The notes under the pieces: model-generated
The model's input: only the letters and a program-made list of their open reading frames with translations
Told to the model about the DNA's origin: nothing
Database searches by the model: none
Source of the DNA: Streptomyces sp. DH41
GTDB taxonomy: Bacteria > Actinomycetota > Actinomycetes > Streptomycetales > Streptomycetaceae
Reading direction: 5' to 3'
DNA: 64,000 nucleotides
Assembly: GCF_029813785.1 (NCBI RefSeq)
Contig: NZ_JARVKY010000028.1
Span: 35,211 to 99,210 of the forward strand
Shown here: positions 57,302 through 64,000 of the stretch, one piece after another
Position numbering within the stretch: position 1 is the stretch's first letter
Layout of the letters: each line of letters starts with the position of its first letter
Made by a program: the position numbers and the translations under genes

Positions 57302-59761
57302 TCAGCCCAGGCGGGTCAGCTTGTCCGTGAAGGCGGGCTCCACGAGCTCCTCCTGGAGGGCGACCGGCACCTGCACCGCGCCGGCGGCACCGCCGTCGCC
57401 CACCGTGAGCGTGCCGACCTTCGTACCGGCCGCGGCCGTGTGCGGCACCTCGTCCGCCTTGAACGTCAGCTTCACGGTCAGGCCGGGCCAGCCGACGGCC
57501 TTGACGTCCTGCGTGGCGACGACCGGAGTCCGGCCGCCGAGGCCGTCGTCGACGTACCCGACGACGCTCCCCTTCTTCAGGATCGTCCGCGACTCCAGCG
57601 TGTCCTGCGCGGCCCGGATCAGCTTGTCGCCGGAGGTCAGCGCGGCGCTGAGGATGGTGTTGTCCTTGCCGCCCGCCGGCTGGCGCACCACGGCGCCGAC
57701 GATGGTCCGGGTCTCGCCGCCGATCTCCTTCTTCGCCGCGAAGACGAGATTGCCGAGTGCGGAGGTGGTGGTGCCGGTCTTGATACCGACGACGTTGTTG
57801 GAGCCCACCAGCTGGTTCCAGTTGGGGTGATTGACGCCCTTGTAGTCGTCGTACGACATCTTCGCGGCGACCTCGCGGAACGCGGGCGACTTCATCGCCT
57901 CCTTGGCCAGCTTCACCTGGTCCACGGCCGTGCTCACCGTCGTGTCGTCCAGGCCCGACGGGTCGGTGTACGTCGTGTTCGTCATGCCGAGGTCCTTCGC
58001 GGCGTCGTTCATCTTCTCCACGAACGCCTTCTCCGACCCCGCGTCCCAGCGGGCGAGCAGCCGCGCCACGTTGTTCGCGGACGCGATCAGGACGGCCTCC
58101 AAGGCCTCGCGCTGGGAGATCGAGTCACCCGCGTAGACGTGCGCGGTCGACTCCTGGCCCGCCTCCGACTGGTCCTCGGCGGCCTGGTCGATCGGGATCT
58201 TCGGCCCCTCGGCGCCGCTCTCGAGCGGGTGGTCGCGCAGGACGACGTACGCCGTCATGACCTTGGCGACACTCGCGATCGGCACGGGCTTCTGGTCGCC
58301 GGACGAGCCGAACGTGCCGATGCCCTGCACGTCGAGCGCGGCCTGCCCGCTGGACGGCCACGGGATCTCGGGCTTGCCGCCCTCGAAGGCGAAGCTGTCC
58401 TGCGCCGTGAGGTCGAGGGTCGGTGTCGGCAGCGAGCGCATGGACTGCACGACACCGAAGGCGATCACCAGCAGGATGACCAGCGGGGTCCAGATCTTGA
58501 CCCGGCGCACCGTCGTCCGTAGCGGGGTCTCCGGGGGCGGAGGGGTGTTCGTCAGTTCCGCCAGCAGGTCCAGCGGCGGCTTCGGCGGCAGCGGCTGCTG
58601 CCGGGTCCGCTCGGGCCCGACCTGCGGTACGGCGGCGGTGGCCCCGGTCGGGAGTGCCTGCGGCGCCCCGGAGGCCTTGGACGGGGGCTGTGAGGACTGC
58701 GGGGGCTTGCGCGTCGCCGGGTCGTCCGGTTGCCGGAGCGCGACGAACTTGCTGGTCCGCTCGGCATCGGTCTCGGAGCCCTCGCCGGCCTTCTTGGAGG
58801 CGTTCGCGGCGTCGCCCAGCTTCAGCATGGTCGTCGGCTGGTCGACGCCGGGCGCGGAGAGCCGCGGGGCCTTGAAGACGGCGGTGGGCTGATCGACGGG
58901 ACGTTCTCCGGCGTCGGCGTCGGCGTCGGTGGCGGTGGCGGTGCCGTCCGTGTCGGCGCCTGAGTCCGTGTCCGTGTCCACGTCGGGGTCGGGGTCGGAG
59001 TCGCCGTTGGCATCACCGTCGGCAGCCACGGCGACGCGGTCGTCCTCGCGCTTCTCGGCGTCCTCGGGCGCGTCGGAGCGGCCGGTGGACTCGTCGTCCA
59101 CCGGCTCGGCGGCCTCCGCGGCCGGTGTGTCCTCGGCGCTCTCCTCCGCGTCTCCCGAATCTTCCGCGTCCTCGAGCCGCGAGTTCGCGGCGGCCCGCTC
59201 GTCCGCGGTCGCCACCCAGGCCGCGACGGCGTTCCGCAGCCGGCCGTCGCTCGGGGCGTCGGCCTCTGCGCGATCGTCGTCGGAGGCGTCGGAGGCGTCG
59301 GAGGCGTCGGAGGCGTCGGACGAACCGGGCCCCTCGGCCGTGTCGGACGAACCGGATTCCCCGGCCGCGTCGGACGAACCGGACTCCTCTGCCATGTCCG
59401 ACGCACCGGAGGCCTCGGGCTCCTCGGCCGGGTCGTCCTCGGCGGAGTTCTCCGGACCGGTGTCCTCGGACGCGCCCTCGGCATCGCCTCCGGACGTGTC
59501 CTCGGCCTCCGTCCGGGGGACCGAGAGCACCCGGGTCGCCGTATCGACGCCCCCACGGGAACCGGCGGACGCCCCGGACGCCGCGGACTCCGAGGACCCG
59601 GCGGACGCCGCGGGCTTCGCGTCCTCCCGTGCCACCGCCAGCCGCGGATCAGGCGTCTCGCTCGCCTCGGTCCTGGCTTCGGGAACCGGACCCGCGCTCC
59701 CCGACGTCGGTTCTTCCGACGACTCGCGCTGCTTCGACCTGTCGGGGGACTCGCCCGCCAC
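57302..59761 (-). CDS. D-alanyl-D-alanine carboxypeptidase with long acidic cytoplasmic tail
   Basis: An 819-residue penicillin-binding protein of the S11 type, trimming D-Ala from peptidoglycan stem peptides. The first 415 residues are a cytosolic, Glu/Asp/Ser-rich tail with SDASDASDASDAS and SDEP-like repeats. One helix (TPLVILLVIAFGVVQSM) at about 422-440 places the enzyme outside. Motifs are SVAK near 495, SANN about 60 residues later and KTGTTTSALG near 660. The GTG at 59761 is chosen because GGAGGAGG lies five bases before it; ATG 59776 overlaps that site. Confidence 0.92.
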   Translation of the reverse strand: MAGESPDRSKQRESSEEPTSGSAGPVPEARTEASETPDPRLAVAREDAKPAASAGSSESAASGASAGSRGGVDTATRVLSVPRTEAEDTSGGDAEGASEDTGPENSAEDDPAEEPEASGASDMAEESGSSDAAGESGSSDTAEGPGSSDASDASDASDASDDDRAEADAPSDGRLRNAVAAWVATADERAAANSRLEDAEDSGDAEESAEDTPAAEAAEPVDDESTGRSDAPEDAEKREDDRVAVAADGDANGDSDPDPDVDTDTDSGADTDGTATATDADADAGERPVDQPTAVFKAPRLSAPGVDQPTTMLKLGDAANASKKAGEGSETDAERTSKFVALRQPDDPATRKPPQSSQPPSKASGAPQALPTGATAAVPQVGPERTRQQPLPPKPPLDLLAELTNTPPPPETPLRTTVRRVKIWTPLVILLVIAFGVVQSMRSLPTPTLDLTAQDSFAFEGGKPEIPWPSSGQAALDVQGIGTFGSSGDQKPVPIASVAKVMTAYVVLRDHPLESGAEGPKIPIDQAAEDQSEAGQESTAHVYAGDSISQREALEAVLIASANNVARLLARWDAGSEKAFVEKMNDAAKDLGMTNTTYTDPSGLDDTTVSTAVDQVKLAKEAMKSPAFREVAAKMSYDDYKGVNHPNWNQLVGSNNVVGIKTGTTTSALGNLVFAAKKEIGGETRTIVGAVVRQPAGGKDNTILSAALTSGDKLIRAAQDTLESRTILKKGSVVGYVDDGLGGRTPVVATQDVKAVGWPGLTVKLTFKADEVPHTAAAGTKVGTLTVGDGGAAGAVQVPVALQEELVEPAFTDKLTRLG

Positions 59762-59955
59762 CGATGCCTCCTCCATGCGCCGCGCACGTCGTATGTGCGC
59801 TACCGAACCATGTACCAGTGTCCTGTGTACGGGTAGAACCCATGCGGTAGACGAGAACGACATACCTACTGGTTCCACTACGAACCGGTCACGCACCCTC
59901 GACAGACCAATGTGAGAGGGGTCACCCTGTCTGTCATCCACGCGGGGAGGCATGG

Positions 59956-60714
59956 ATGGGCAGGAGCCGCAGAACACTTCCGGAGGAGCTTCTGCTGCTG
60001 GCGTTGGACCCGACCACGGGTACCACCGCACAGCCGCAGTCGCTCGACCTCGGTCTGGCCGGAGCACAGCTGGTGGAGCTGGCGCTGGCCGGACGGATAG
60101 CCCCAGACGGGGATCGTATCGCCGTGGTGGCACCACGGCCGACAGGAGATCCAACACTGGACTGCGCGTTGGAGTTGCTGCGAAGGCGTGGCGCTCCCGT
60201 ACGGGCGGTCAACTGGATTGGCGGGCCCCGCCTGGGGCTGCGCCAGACCTACCTCTCGCATCTGGAGCGATGCGGCATGGTGCATGCCGTGGAGGGCCAG
60301 ATGTGCGGGGTGCTGCCGACGACTCGCTATCAGGCGACGGACACGGCGATCAGCAGGGAGATCAAGGCCCGGCTGGACTCGGCGATCCGCACCGGCGTAC
60401 CGCCGGACCCGCGGACCGCGGCGCTCGCCGCACTGGCCCACGCGGTCGGTCTCGGCAAGCACCTCTACCCGGGCAACGAAGGACGCTCGTCACGGTCCCG
60501 TCTGCGGGACCTCATCAGGCACGACCCCATGGGCGGACTGGTGGCGCACGCGGTGATGGACGTCCAGAACGGCGCGGCGGCCCAGCCACGCCGTGCCCCG
60601 GCCCCGGCCGGCCGCCAGGCCGCGGGACCGGGAGCCAGGCCCGCCCCGGAACCCGCCCGCGGTGTTCCGGCGCAACCGCGCCACGGATCCATGGCGCGTG
60701 CGGTGGCCCATTGA
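59956..60714 (+). CDS. GPP34 (Golgi phosphoprotein 3-like) family protein
   Basis: A 252-residue protein of the GPP34/GOLPH3 fold (TLPEELLLLALDPTTGTT, LAGAQLVELALAGRIAPDGD, AALAALAHAVGLGKHLYPG). In eukaryotes the fold binds phosphoinositide at membranes; actinobacteria carry many copies of unknown job. The last 45 residues are Pro/Ala/Arg-rich and disordered. ATG 59956 follows a GGGGAGG site. It is divergent from the carboxypeptidase gene. Confidence 0.9.
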   Translation: MGRSRRTLPEELLLLALDPTTGTTAQPQSLDLGLAGAQLVELALAGRIAPDGDRIAVVAPRPTGDPTLDCALELLRRRGAPVRAVNWIGGPRLGLRQTYLSHLERCGMVHAVEGQMCGVLPTTRYQATDTAISREIKARLDSAIRTGVPPDPRTAALAALAHAVGLGKHLYPGNEGRSSRSRLRDLIRHDPMGGLVAHAVMDVQNGAAAQPRRAPAPAGRQAAGPGARPAPEPARGVPAQPRHGSMARAVAH

Positions 60715-60852
60715 GCCGCATCCCACCGCAGTAGCGCACCGCGACACCGCACCGAATACCGCACCGAAGCATCGAAGCACCGCTCGGCAGTACCGCACCG
60801 CCGCACCGCCGCACCACCAGTCCCCGAGACCCGGTTACGGGAGCCGCGGGTT

Positions 60853-60922
60853 CGCGCGGGGCGGCGGGACCGCCCGTACGTCCGGCACGCCCGGACGACG
60901 GCACGGCCCGCCGCCCCGCGCG
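60853..60922 (+). terminator. 16-bp perfect stem with inner hairpin after GPP34 gene
   Basis: CGCGCGGGGCGGCGGG (60853-60868) pairs with CCCGCCGCCCCGCGCG (60907-60922). The loop itself contains CGTCCGG/CCGGACG (60879-60897). Confidence 0.8.
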
Positions 60923-60998
60923 GCCATGTGTACGGGTGGCACTCCGAACTGGCGTGTACGCGGCGCATATAGACCGTTTCCCAGCGGTAGAAAGCACC

Positions 60999-61027
60999 TT
61001 GGTGGCAGTCTGCTCAGCAGCAGATAC
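60999..61027 (+). promoter_or_regulatory. Candidate promoter of the XRE-DUF5753 gene
   Basis: TTGGTG and AGATAC are 17 bases apart, near the vegetative sigma consensus, in the least GC-rich part of the spacer and 45 bases before the GTG start. Confidence 0.35.
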
Positions 61028-61071
61028 GCAAAGTGGCAAGCATGAGTCACGCAGCCGGAGGTGCACGTCCC

Positions 61072-61929
61072 GTGGCGTCCAATGTCAATCCCACCGTCAG
61101 GCGGCGCCGGCTGGGCCAGGAGCTGCGCCGGCTCCGTGAGCTCAAAGGCATGACGGCCGAGGAGGTGGCGGAGCGGCTGCTGGTCTCGCAGTCGAAGATC
61201 AGCCGCCTGGAGAACGGCCGGCGCAGTATCAGTCAGCGTGACGTCCGCGATCTGTGCGGGGTGTACGAGGTCGAGGACCAGCGGATCGTCGACTCCCTCA
61301 TGCAGATGGCGAAGGACTCACGCCAGCAGGGCTGGTGGCACGCGTTCGGGGACATCCCGTACAGCGTCTACATCGGTCTGGAGACCGACGCGGAGTCGCT
61401 GCGGACGTACGAACCCCAGATCATCACCGGCCTGTTGCAGACCCGGCCGTACGCGGAGGCGCTCATCCAGGGCGCCCTGCCCGAGACGTCGGTCGCCGAC
61501 ATCGAGAAGCGGGTCCAGGTCCGCATACGCCGTCAGGAGCGCATCTCCGCCGACACCAACCCGCTGCGGCTGTGGGTGGTCCTCGACGAGGCCTGCCTGC
61601 GCCGGACGGTGGGCAACAAGCAGGTGATGCGCGAGCAGTTGGAGCACGTCGCCGGGATGTCGCAGCTGCCGCACATCACCGTGCAGGTGCTGCCGTTCGA
61701 CGTCGGGGCGCACCCCGGCATCAACGGTCAGTACTCGATCCTGGAGTTCGCCGACGCGTCCGACTCCAGCGTCGTGTACATCGAGGGCGTGACCAGCGAC
61801 CTGTACCTGGAGAAGGCGCAGGACGTGCAGAAGTACACGGTGATGTACGAGCACCTGCGGGCCCAGGCACTGAACGTGGAGCAGTCCCGGCAGCGCATCG
61901 AGGACGTCGCGAAGGAGTACGCGCGCTGA
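61072..61929 (+). CDS. XRE-family regulator with DUF5753 domain
   Basis: A 285-residue protein. The HTH is at about 12-70 (ELRRLRELKGMTAEEVAERL, SQSKISRLENGRRSISQRDV), and DUF5753 fills the rest (YEPQIITGLLQTRPYAEALI, PHITVQVLPFDVGAHPGING, VYIEGVTSDLYLEKAQDV). It pairs with the DUF397 gene downstream. In S. coelicolor such pairs, including SCO4441/SCO4442, affect antibiotic output and can behave like toxin-antitoxin pairs. GTG 61072 has GGAGGTG eight bases ahead and matches the usual MASNVNPTVRRRRLGQ start. Confidence 0.93.
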   Translation: MASNVNPTVRRRRLGQELRRLRELKGMTAEEVAERLLVSQSKISRLENGRRSISQRDVRDLCGVYEVEDQRIVDSLMQMAKDSRQQGWWHAFGDIPYSVYIGLETDAESLRTYEPQIITGLLQTRPYAEALIQGALPETSVADIEKRVQVRIRRQERISADTNPLRLWVVLDEACLRRTVGNKQVMREQLEHVAGMSQLPHITVQVLPFDVGAHPGINGQYSILEFADASDSSVVYIEGVTSDLYLEKAQDVQKYTVMYEHLRAQALNVEQSRQRIEDVAKEYAR

Positions 61930-62042
61930 CGGCGGCGGGATCTTACACTCCTGACGGGTGGACTGGAAGAGCCATCTGGAATATGCCACCTGGTCGGGTG
62001 AACGGCCGCTCCGATCGGTGAGGCCAGCGAGTAGCGTCGATC

Positions 62043-62069
62043 ACGCCAACGATCACACGACATTGGCGT
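62043..62069. promoter_or_regulatory. 7-bp inverted repeat between XRE and DUF397 genes
   Basis: ACGCCAA (62043-62049) and TTGGCGT (62063-62069) form a perfect dyad with a 13-bp centre. It could be an operator for the upstream regulator or part of an RNA fold. Confidence 0.45.
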
Positions 62070-62072
62070 AAA

Positions 62073-62104
62073 CCGTGCCGCGGCCCAGTGGGCCCGCGGC
62101 ACGG
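62073..62104 (+). terminator. 11-bp hairpin just upstream of the DUF397 gene
   Basis: CCGTGCCGCGG pairs with CCGCGGCACGG, with CCCA/TGGG inside. It stands only 34 bp before the DUF397 ATG. It is either a terminator that limits readthrough from the XRE gene or an attenuator in the DUF397 leader. Confidence 0.6.
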
Positions 62105-62138
62105 CGTCAGTACTCAGCAACTCGCCATCGGAGCAGAC

Positions 62139-62330
62139 ATGGCAATTCTTCAGGGCGCCCAGGCATCGTGGACCAAGTCCTCCTACTCCGGAGGAAACGG
62201 TGCGTGCGTCGAGGTCAAGTCACCGGTCGTGGCGGCACTCGCCGTCCGCGACTCCAAGGTCACCGAGGGCCCGGTCCTGGCGTTCCCCGCCGACGCGTGG
62301 AACGCCTTCGTGACCTCGGTCAAGGAGTAA
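62139..62330 (+). CDS. DUF397 small protein, partner of XRE-DUF5753
   Basis: A 63-residue protein with the DUF397 marks WTKSSYSGGNGACVEV, VAALAVRDSK and LAFPADAWNAFVTSVK. DUF397 proteins always accompany DUF5753 regulators and probably modulate them by direct contact. GGAG lies before ATG 62139. Two inverted repeats upstream suggest its own control. A hairpin terminator follows. Confidence 0.93.
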   Translation: MAILQGAQASWTKSSYSGGNGACVEVKSPVVAALAVRDSKVTEGPVLAFPADAWNAFVTSVKE

Positions 62331-62365
62331 CGGCTCCACGCGGCGTCGACCCGGCACCGCCGACG

Positions 62366-62406
62366 GAGCCCTCTCGACCAGCTCGCCGACCTTGCCGAGA
62401 GGGCTC
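62366..62406. terminator. 11-bp bidirectional hairpin
   Basis: GAGCCCTCTCG (62366-62376) and CGAGAGGGCTC (62396-62406) lie between convergent DUF397 and MerR genes. Confidence 0.75.
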
Positions 62407-62434
62407 TGTTCAGTTCCGGTTCCTCGTCCCCGTC

Positions 62435-63295
62435 TCAGCTCACGGGGAACGCGATGTCGCACACCGGGTCCTCGGGGCCCGACGCCTCCCAGTCGGCGAA
62501 GTACACCTCACGGCACGGCCCCGCCATCGTCAGACCCTGAGCGGCGACCCACTCCTCCACCGCCTCGAAGGCGGCCAGGATCTGCGGATGGGCCACCTGC
62601 GCCTTGGTGATCCGGGTACGGGCCAGCCGCCGGGCCGGCTCCACCCGCACCCGCGACTGCCAGGCCCGCCCCCGCTCCTCGCTCCACGCCCGGGCCGCCG
62701 CCTCGTCGGCGACCGGCACACACGACTCCGCCGGGCCGTCACTCTCCATCGACACCTCGGCGTGGTACACGACGAACGGCGCCGCCGTCACACCCCCGCA
62801 CTCCCGGGCCGCCTCCTCCAACCGCCCCAGCGAGGCACCGATCCACGCCGGCAGCTCCCCCGCCAGCGTGTGCCGGGTCTCGCTGATCACCACCTGCGCG
62901 GGCACGTCCACCGTCCGGACCACGAACTTCCCGTTCACCTCGGAGCTCCTCCCCGAAAGACGTCCACGGAGGTAGTCGGCGAGCGTCCGCTGCCCGGCCA
63001 CCCGGGCCTCCACTCCCGCCCAGTAGGCGTCGAGCAGACCGGCGGCCCCGGGCCCGTCCGCGTGGACGACCTCCGCGACCTTCGCGAGCGGCATGTCCAG
63101 CTGGCGCAGCAGGGCCACGAGCCGGGCGCGTTCAATCTGGCCGGTGCGGTAGTAGCGGTAGCCGGTGACCTCGTCCACATGGTCGGGCACCAGCAGGCCC
63201 ATACGGTCGTACAGCCTGAGGGCCTTGGCCGACAGCCGGGCCCGCGCCGCGAACGCACCGATGGTCAGCAACTCGTCGTCGCGGGCATCGTCCAC
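62435..63295 (-). CDS. MerR-family regulator with GyrI-like effector domain
   Basis: A 286-residue regulator. The N-terminal MerR HTH and wing (LTIGAFAARARLSAKALRLY, GYRYYRTGQIERARLVALL) precede a coiled-coil dimer helix (about 95-130) and a C-terminal drug-binding GyrI/BmrR-like domain (VVRTVDVPAQVVISETRHTL, GPCREVYFADWEASGPEDP). Its role may be multidrug sensing; no efflux gene is adjacent. GTG 63295 is preferred because GGAGG sits eight bases ahead; GTG 63313 lacks such a site. Confidence 0.88.
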   Translation of the reverse strand: MDDARDDELLTIGAFAARARLSAKALRLYDRMGLLVPDHVDEVTGYRYYRTGQIERARLVALLRQLDMPLAKVAEVVHADGPGAAGLLDAYWAGVEARVAGQRTLADYLRGRLSGRSSEVNGKFVVRTVDVPAQVVISETRHTLAGELPAWIGASLGRLEEAARECGGVTAAPFVVYHAEVSMESDGPAESCVPVADEAAARAWSEERGRAWQSRVRVEPARRLARTRITKAQVAHPQILAAFEAVEEWVAAQGLTMAGPCREVYFADWEASGPEDPVCDIAFPVS

Positions 63296-63396
63296 GTCGT
63301 CATCCTCCGTCACCGGGCGGCCTGTTCCGCCCGGCGACGACGACGCTCGGGCCTGCCCCAGGGGCAAGGTCAACCAAGCGGGCCGGAGCGGCGCGA

Positions 63397-63918
63397 TCAA
63401 CCCGCCAGGCGCTCCTCCACGGCCGCCACGACCTCGGCCGACTCCGGCTCGGTCTGCGGCGAGAACCGGGCGGCGACCTTGCCGTCCCGCCCGATCAGGA
63501 ACTTCTCGAAGTTCCACCGGATGTCACCGCTGTGCCCCTCGGCGTCGGCGAAGCCGGTCAGCCGGTCGTACAGCGGATGCCGGCCCTCCCCGTTGACCTC
63601 CGCCTTCTCGGTCATCGGGAAGGTGACGCCGTACGTCGCCGAACAGAACTCGGCGATCTCGTCGGCGTTGCCCGGCTCCTGGCCCATGAACTGGTTGCAG
63701 GGCACGCCGAGCACGGTGAAGCCCTGCTCCGCGTACCGCTCGTGCAGCCGCTCCAGACCCGCGTACTGCGGGGTGAGCCCGCACTTGGAGGCCACGTTGA
63801 CCACCAGTACGACCCGGCCCGCGTACTGGGCCAGGTCGGCGGTCCCGCCCTGGAGGGCGCCGATCTCGACGTCGAGGGGGAGGCTGTTGTCGCGCTGCGC
63901 GTTCTCTGAGGTCGTCAT
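63397..63918 (-). CDS. Glutathione peroxidase-family thiol peroxidase
   Basis: A 173-residue peroxidase. The catalytic cysteine (not selenocysteine) is in NVASKCGLTPQYAGLE, with VPCNQFMGQEPG (Gln) and the late Trp-Asn in DIRWNFEKFLI completing the tetrad. Actinobacteria lack glutathione, so reduction by thioredoxin is likely. It clears organic peroxides in the cytosol. ATG 63918 is the conserved start. Confidence 0.95.
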   Translation of the reverse strand: MTTSENAQRDNSLPLDVEIGALQGGTADLAQYAGRVVLVVNVASKCGLTPQYAGLERLHERYAEQGFTVLGVPCNQFMGQEPGNADEIAEFCSATYGVTFPMTEKAEVNGEGRHPLYDRLTGFADAEGHSGDIRWNFEKFLIGRDGKVAARFSPQTEPESAEVVAAVEERLAG

Positions 63919-63953
63919 GCCCGGATGCTAGCCCCGCGCCCTGCCCCGCCCCC

Positions 63954-64000
63954 TTGTCCGACGTCGACCTCGGCACCGTCCTCTCCAAGACGGACGCCGA
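63954..64000 (+). CDS. Possible start of a divergent gene, cut by window end
   Basis: From TTG 63954 the frame LSDVDLGTVLSKTDA has G or C in every third position, as in real genes here, and runs off the window. No ribosome site is visible before it. Identity cannot be told from 15 codons. Confidence 0.25.
   Translation, partial: MSDVDLGTVLSKTDA

Larger units (their letters stand above)
60715..61071. other. 357-bp spacer with ACCGCACCG repeats, hairpin and promoter
   Basis: No gene is seen. Irregular ACCGCACC copies lie at 60735-60825, a very long stem-loop at 60853-60922 and a candidate promoter at 60999-61027 for the XRE gene. Confidence 0.5.

Noticed and set aside
1..64000. tRNA, rRNA, transposase, integrase or attachment sites
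   Set aside because: None recognised on reading both strands; gene order looks like undisturbed core chromosome.

Overview
The window is chromosomal DNA of a Streptomyces, seen from its very high GC, G/C-ending codons, GTG starts and gene content (afsK-afsS-afsR, DmdR1-type iron regulator, DUF5753/DUF397 pair, F420 genes, one rare TTA codon). From memory, the gene order follows the S. coelicolor core region around SCO4381-SCO4445; no search was run. No rRNA, tRNA, CRISPR, prophage or insertion sequence was found. About 50 protein genes are supported, plus several remnants.

Layout. 1-4.6 kb: a branched acyl-CoA catabolic operon (biotin carboxylase subunit, acyl-CoA dehydrogenase, enoyl-CoA hydratase, TetR) in which a CoA-ligase gene seems to have collapsed to its first codons plus a 17/18-bp tandem repeat. 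4.6-10.3 kb: pdxH, citrate synthase, a PAS sensor, a SIS protein and the iron regulator dmdR1 with an antisense frame like adm. 10.8-19.2 kb: a TTA-containing hydrolase behind a LexA-like palindrome, a primase-polymerase domain protein, an NsdA-like HTH/TPR regulator with phased repeats upstream, a low-complexity membrane protein, a solute-binding lipoprotein and purU. 19.2-23.5 kb: a signalling group (sigma factor with coupled zinc-finger anti-sigma, STAS anti-anti-sigma, four-EF-hand protein, HATPase anti-sigma-like kinase). 23.9-31.6 kb: AraC/MFS pair, flavin monooxygenase, acetyltransferase, two FMN split-barrel proteins, TetR and a VOC protein.

31.7-37.7 kb is the antibiotic control locus. 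AfsK (Ser/Thr kinase with PQQ propeller) converges on afsS and afsR. The afsS promoter holds an 11+11 direct repeat like the joint PhoP/AfsR box, and its leader holds a 13-bp stem. 37.8-48 kb: F420-linked nitroreductase, EEP hydrolase, PHP-type hydrolase, FO synthase FbiC, a frameshifted pseudogene, DoxX/LysR pair and a divergent ADP-ribosylglycohydrolase lacking metal-binding aspartates. 48.3-53.3 kb: two more AfsK-like kinases in tandem, with membrane anchors and external propellers. 53.3-64 kb: sodium:solute symporter, polytopic membrane protein, a large D,D-carboxypeptidase with an acidic cytoplasmic tail, GPP34 protein, the XRE-DUF5753/DUF397 pair, MerR regulator and glutathione peroxidase.

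The most unusual feature is the repeat-built junction at 3.06-3.22 kb, where a dead ligase start, two identical 12-codon micro-ORFs and the hydratase gene are chained by GTGA stop/start overlaps. Three further short tandem repeats sit at or in other genes. Many intergenic spaces carry long perfect hairpins, listed below.
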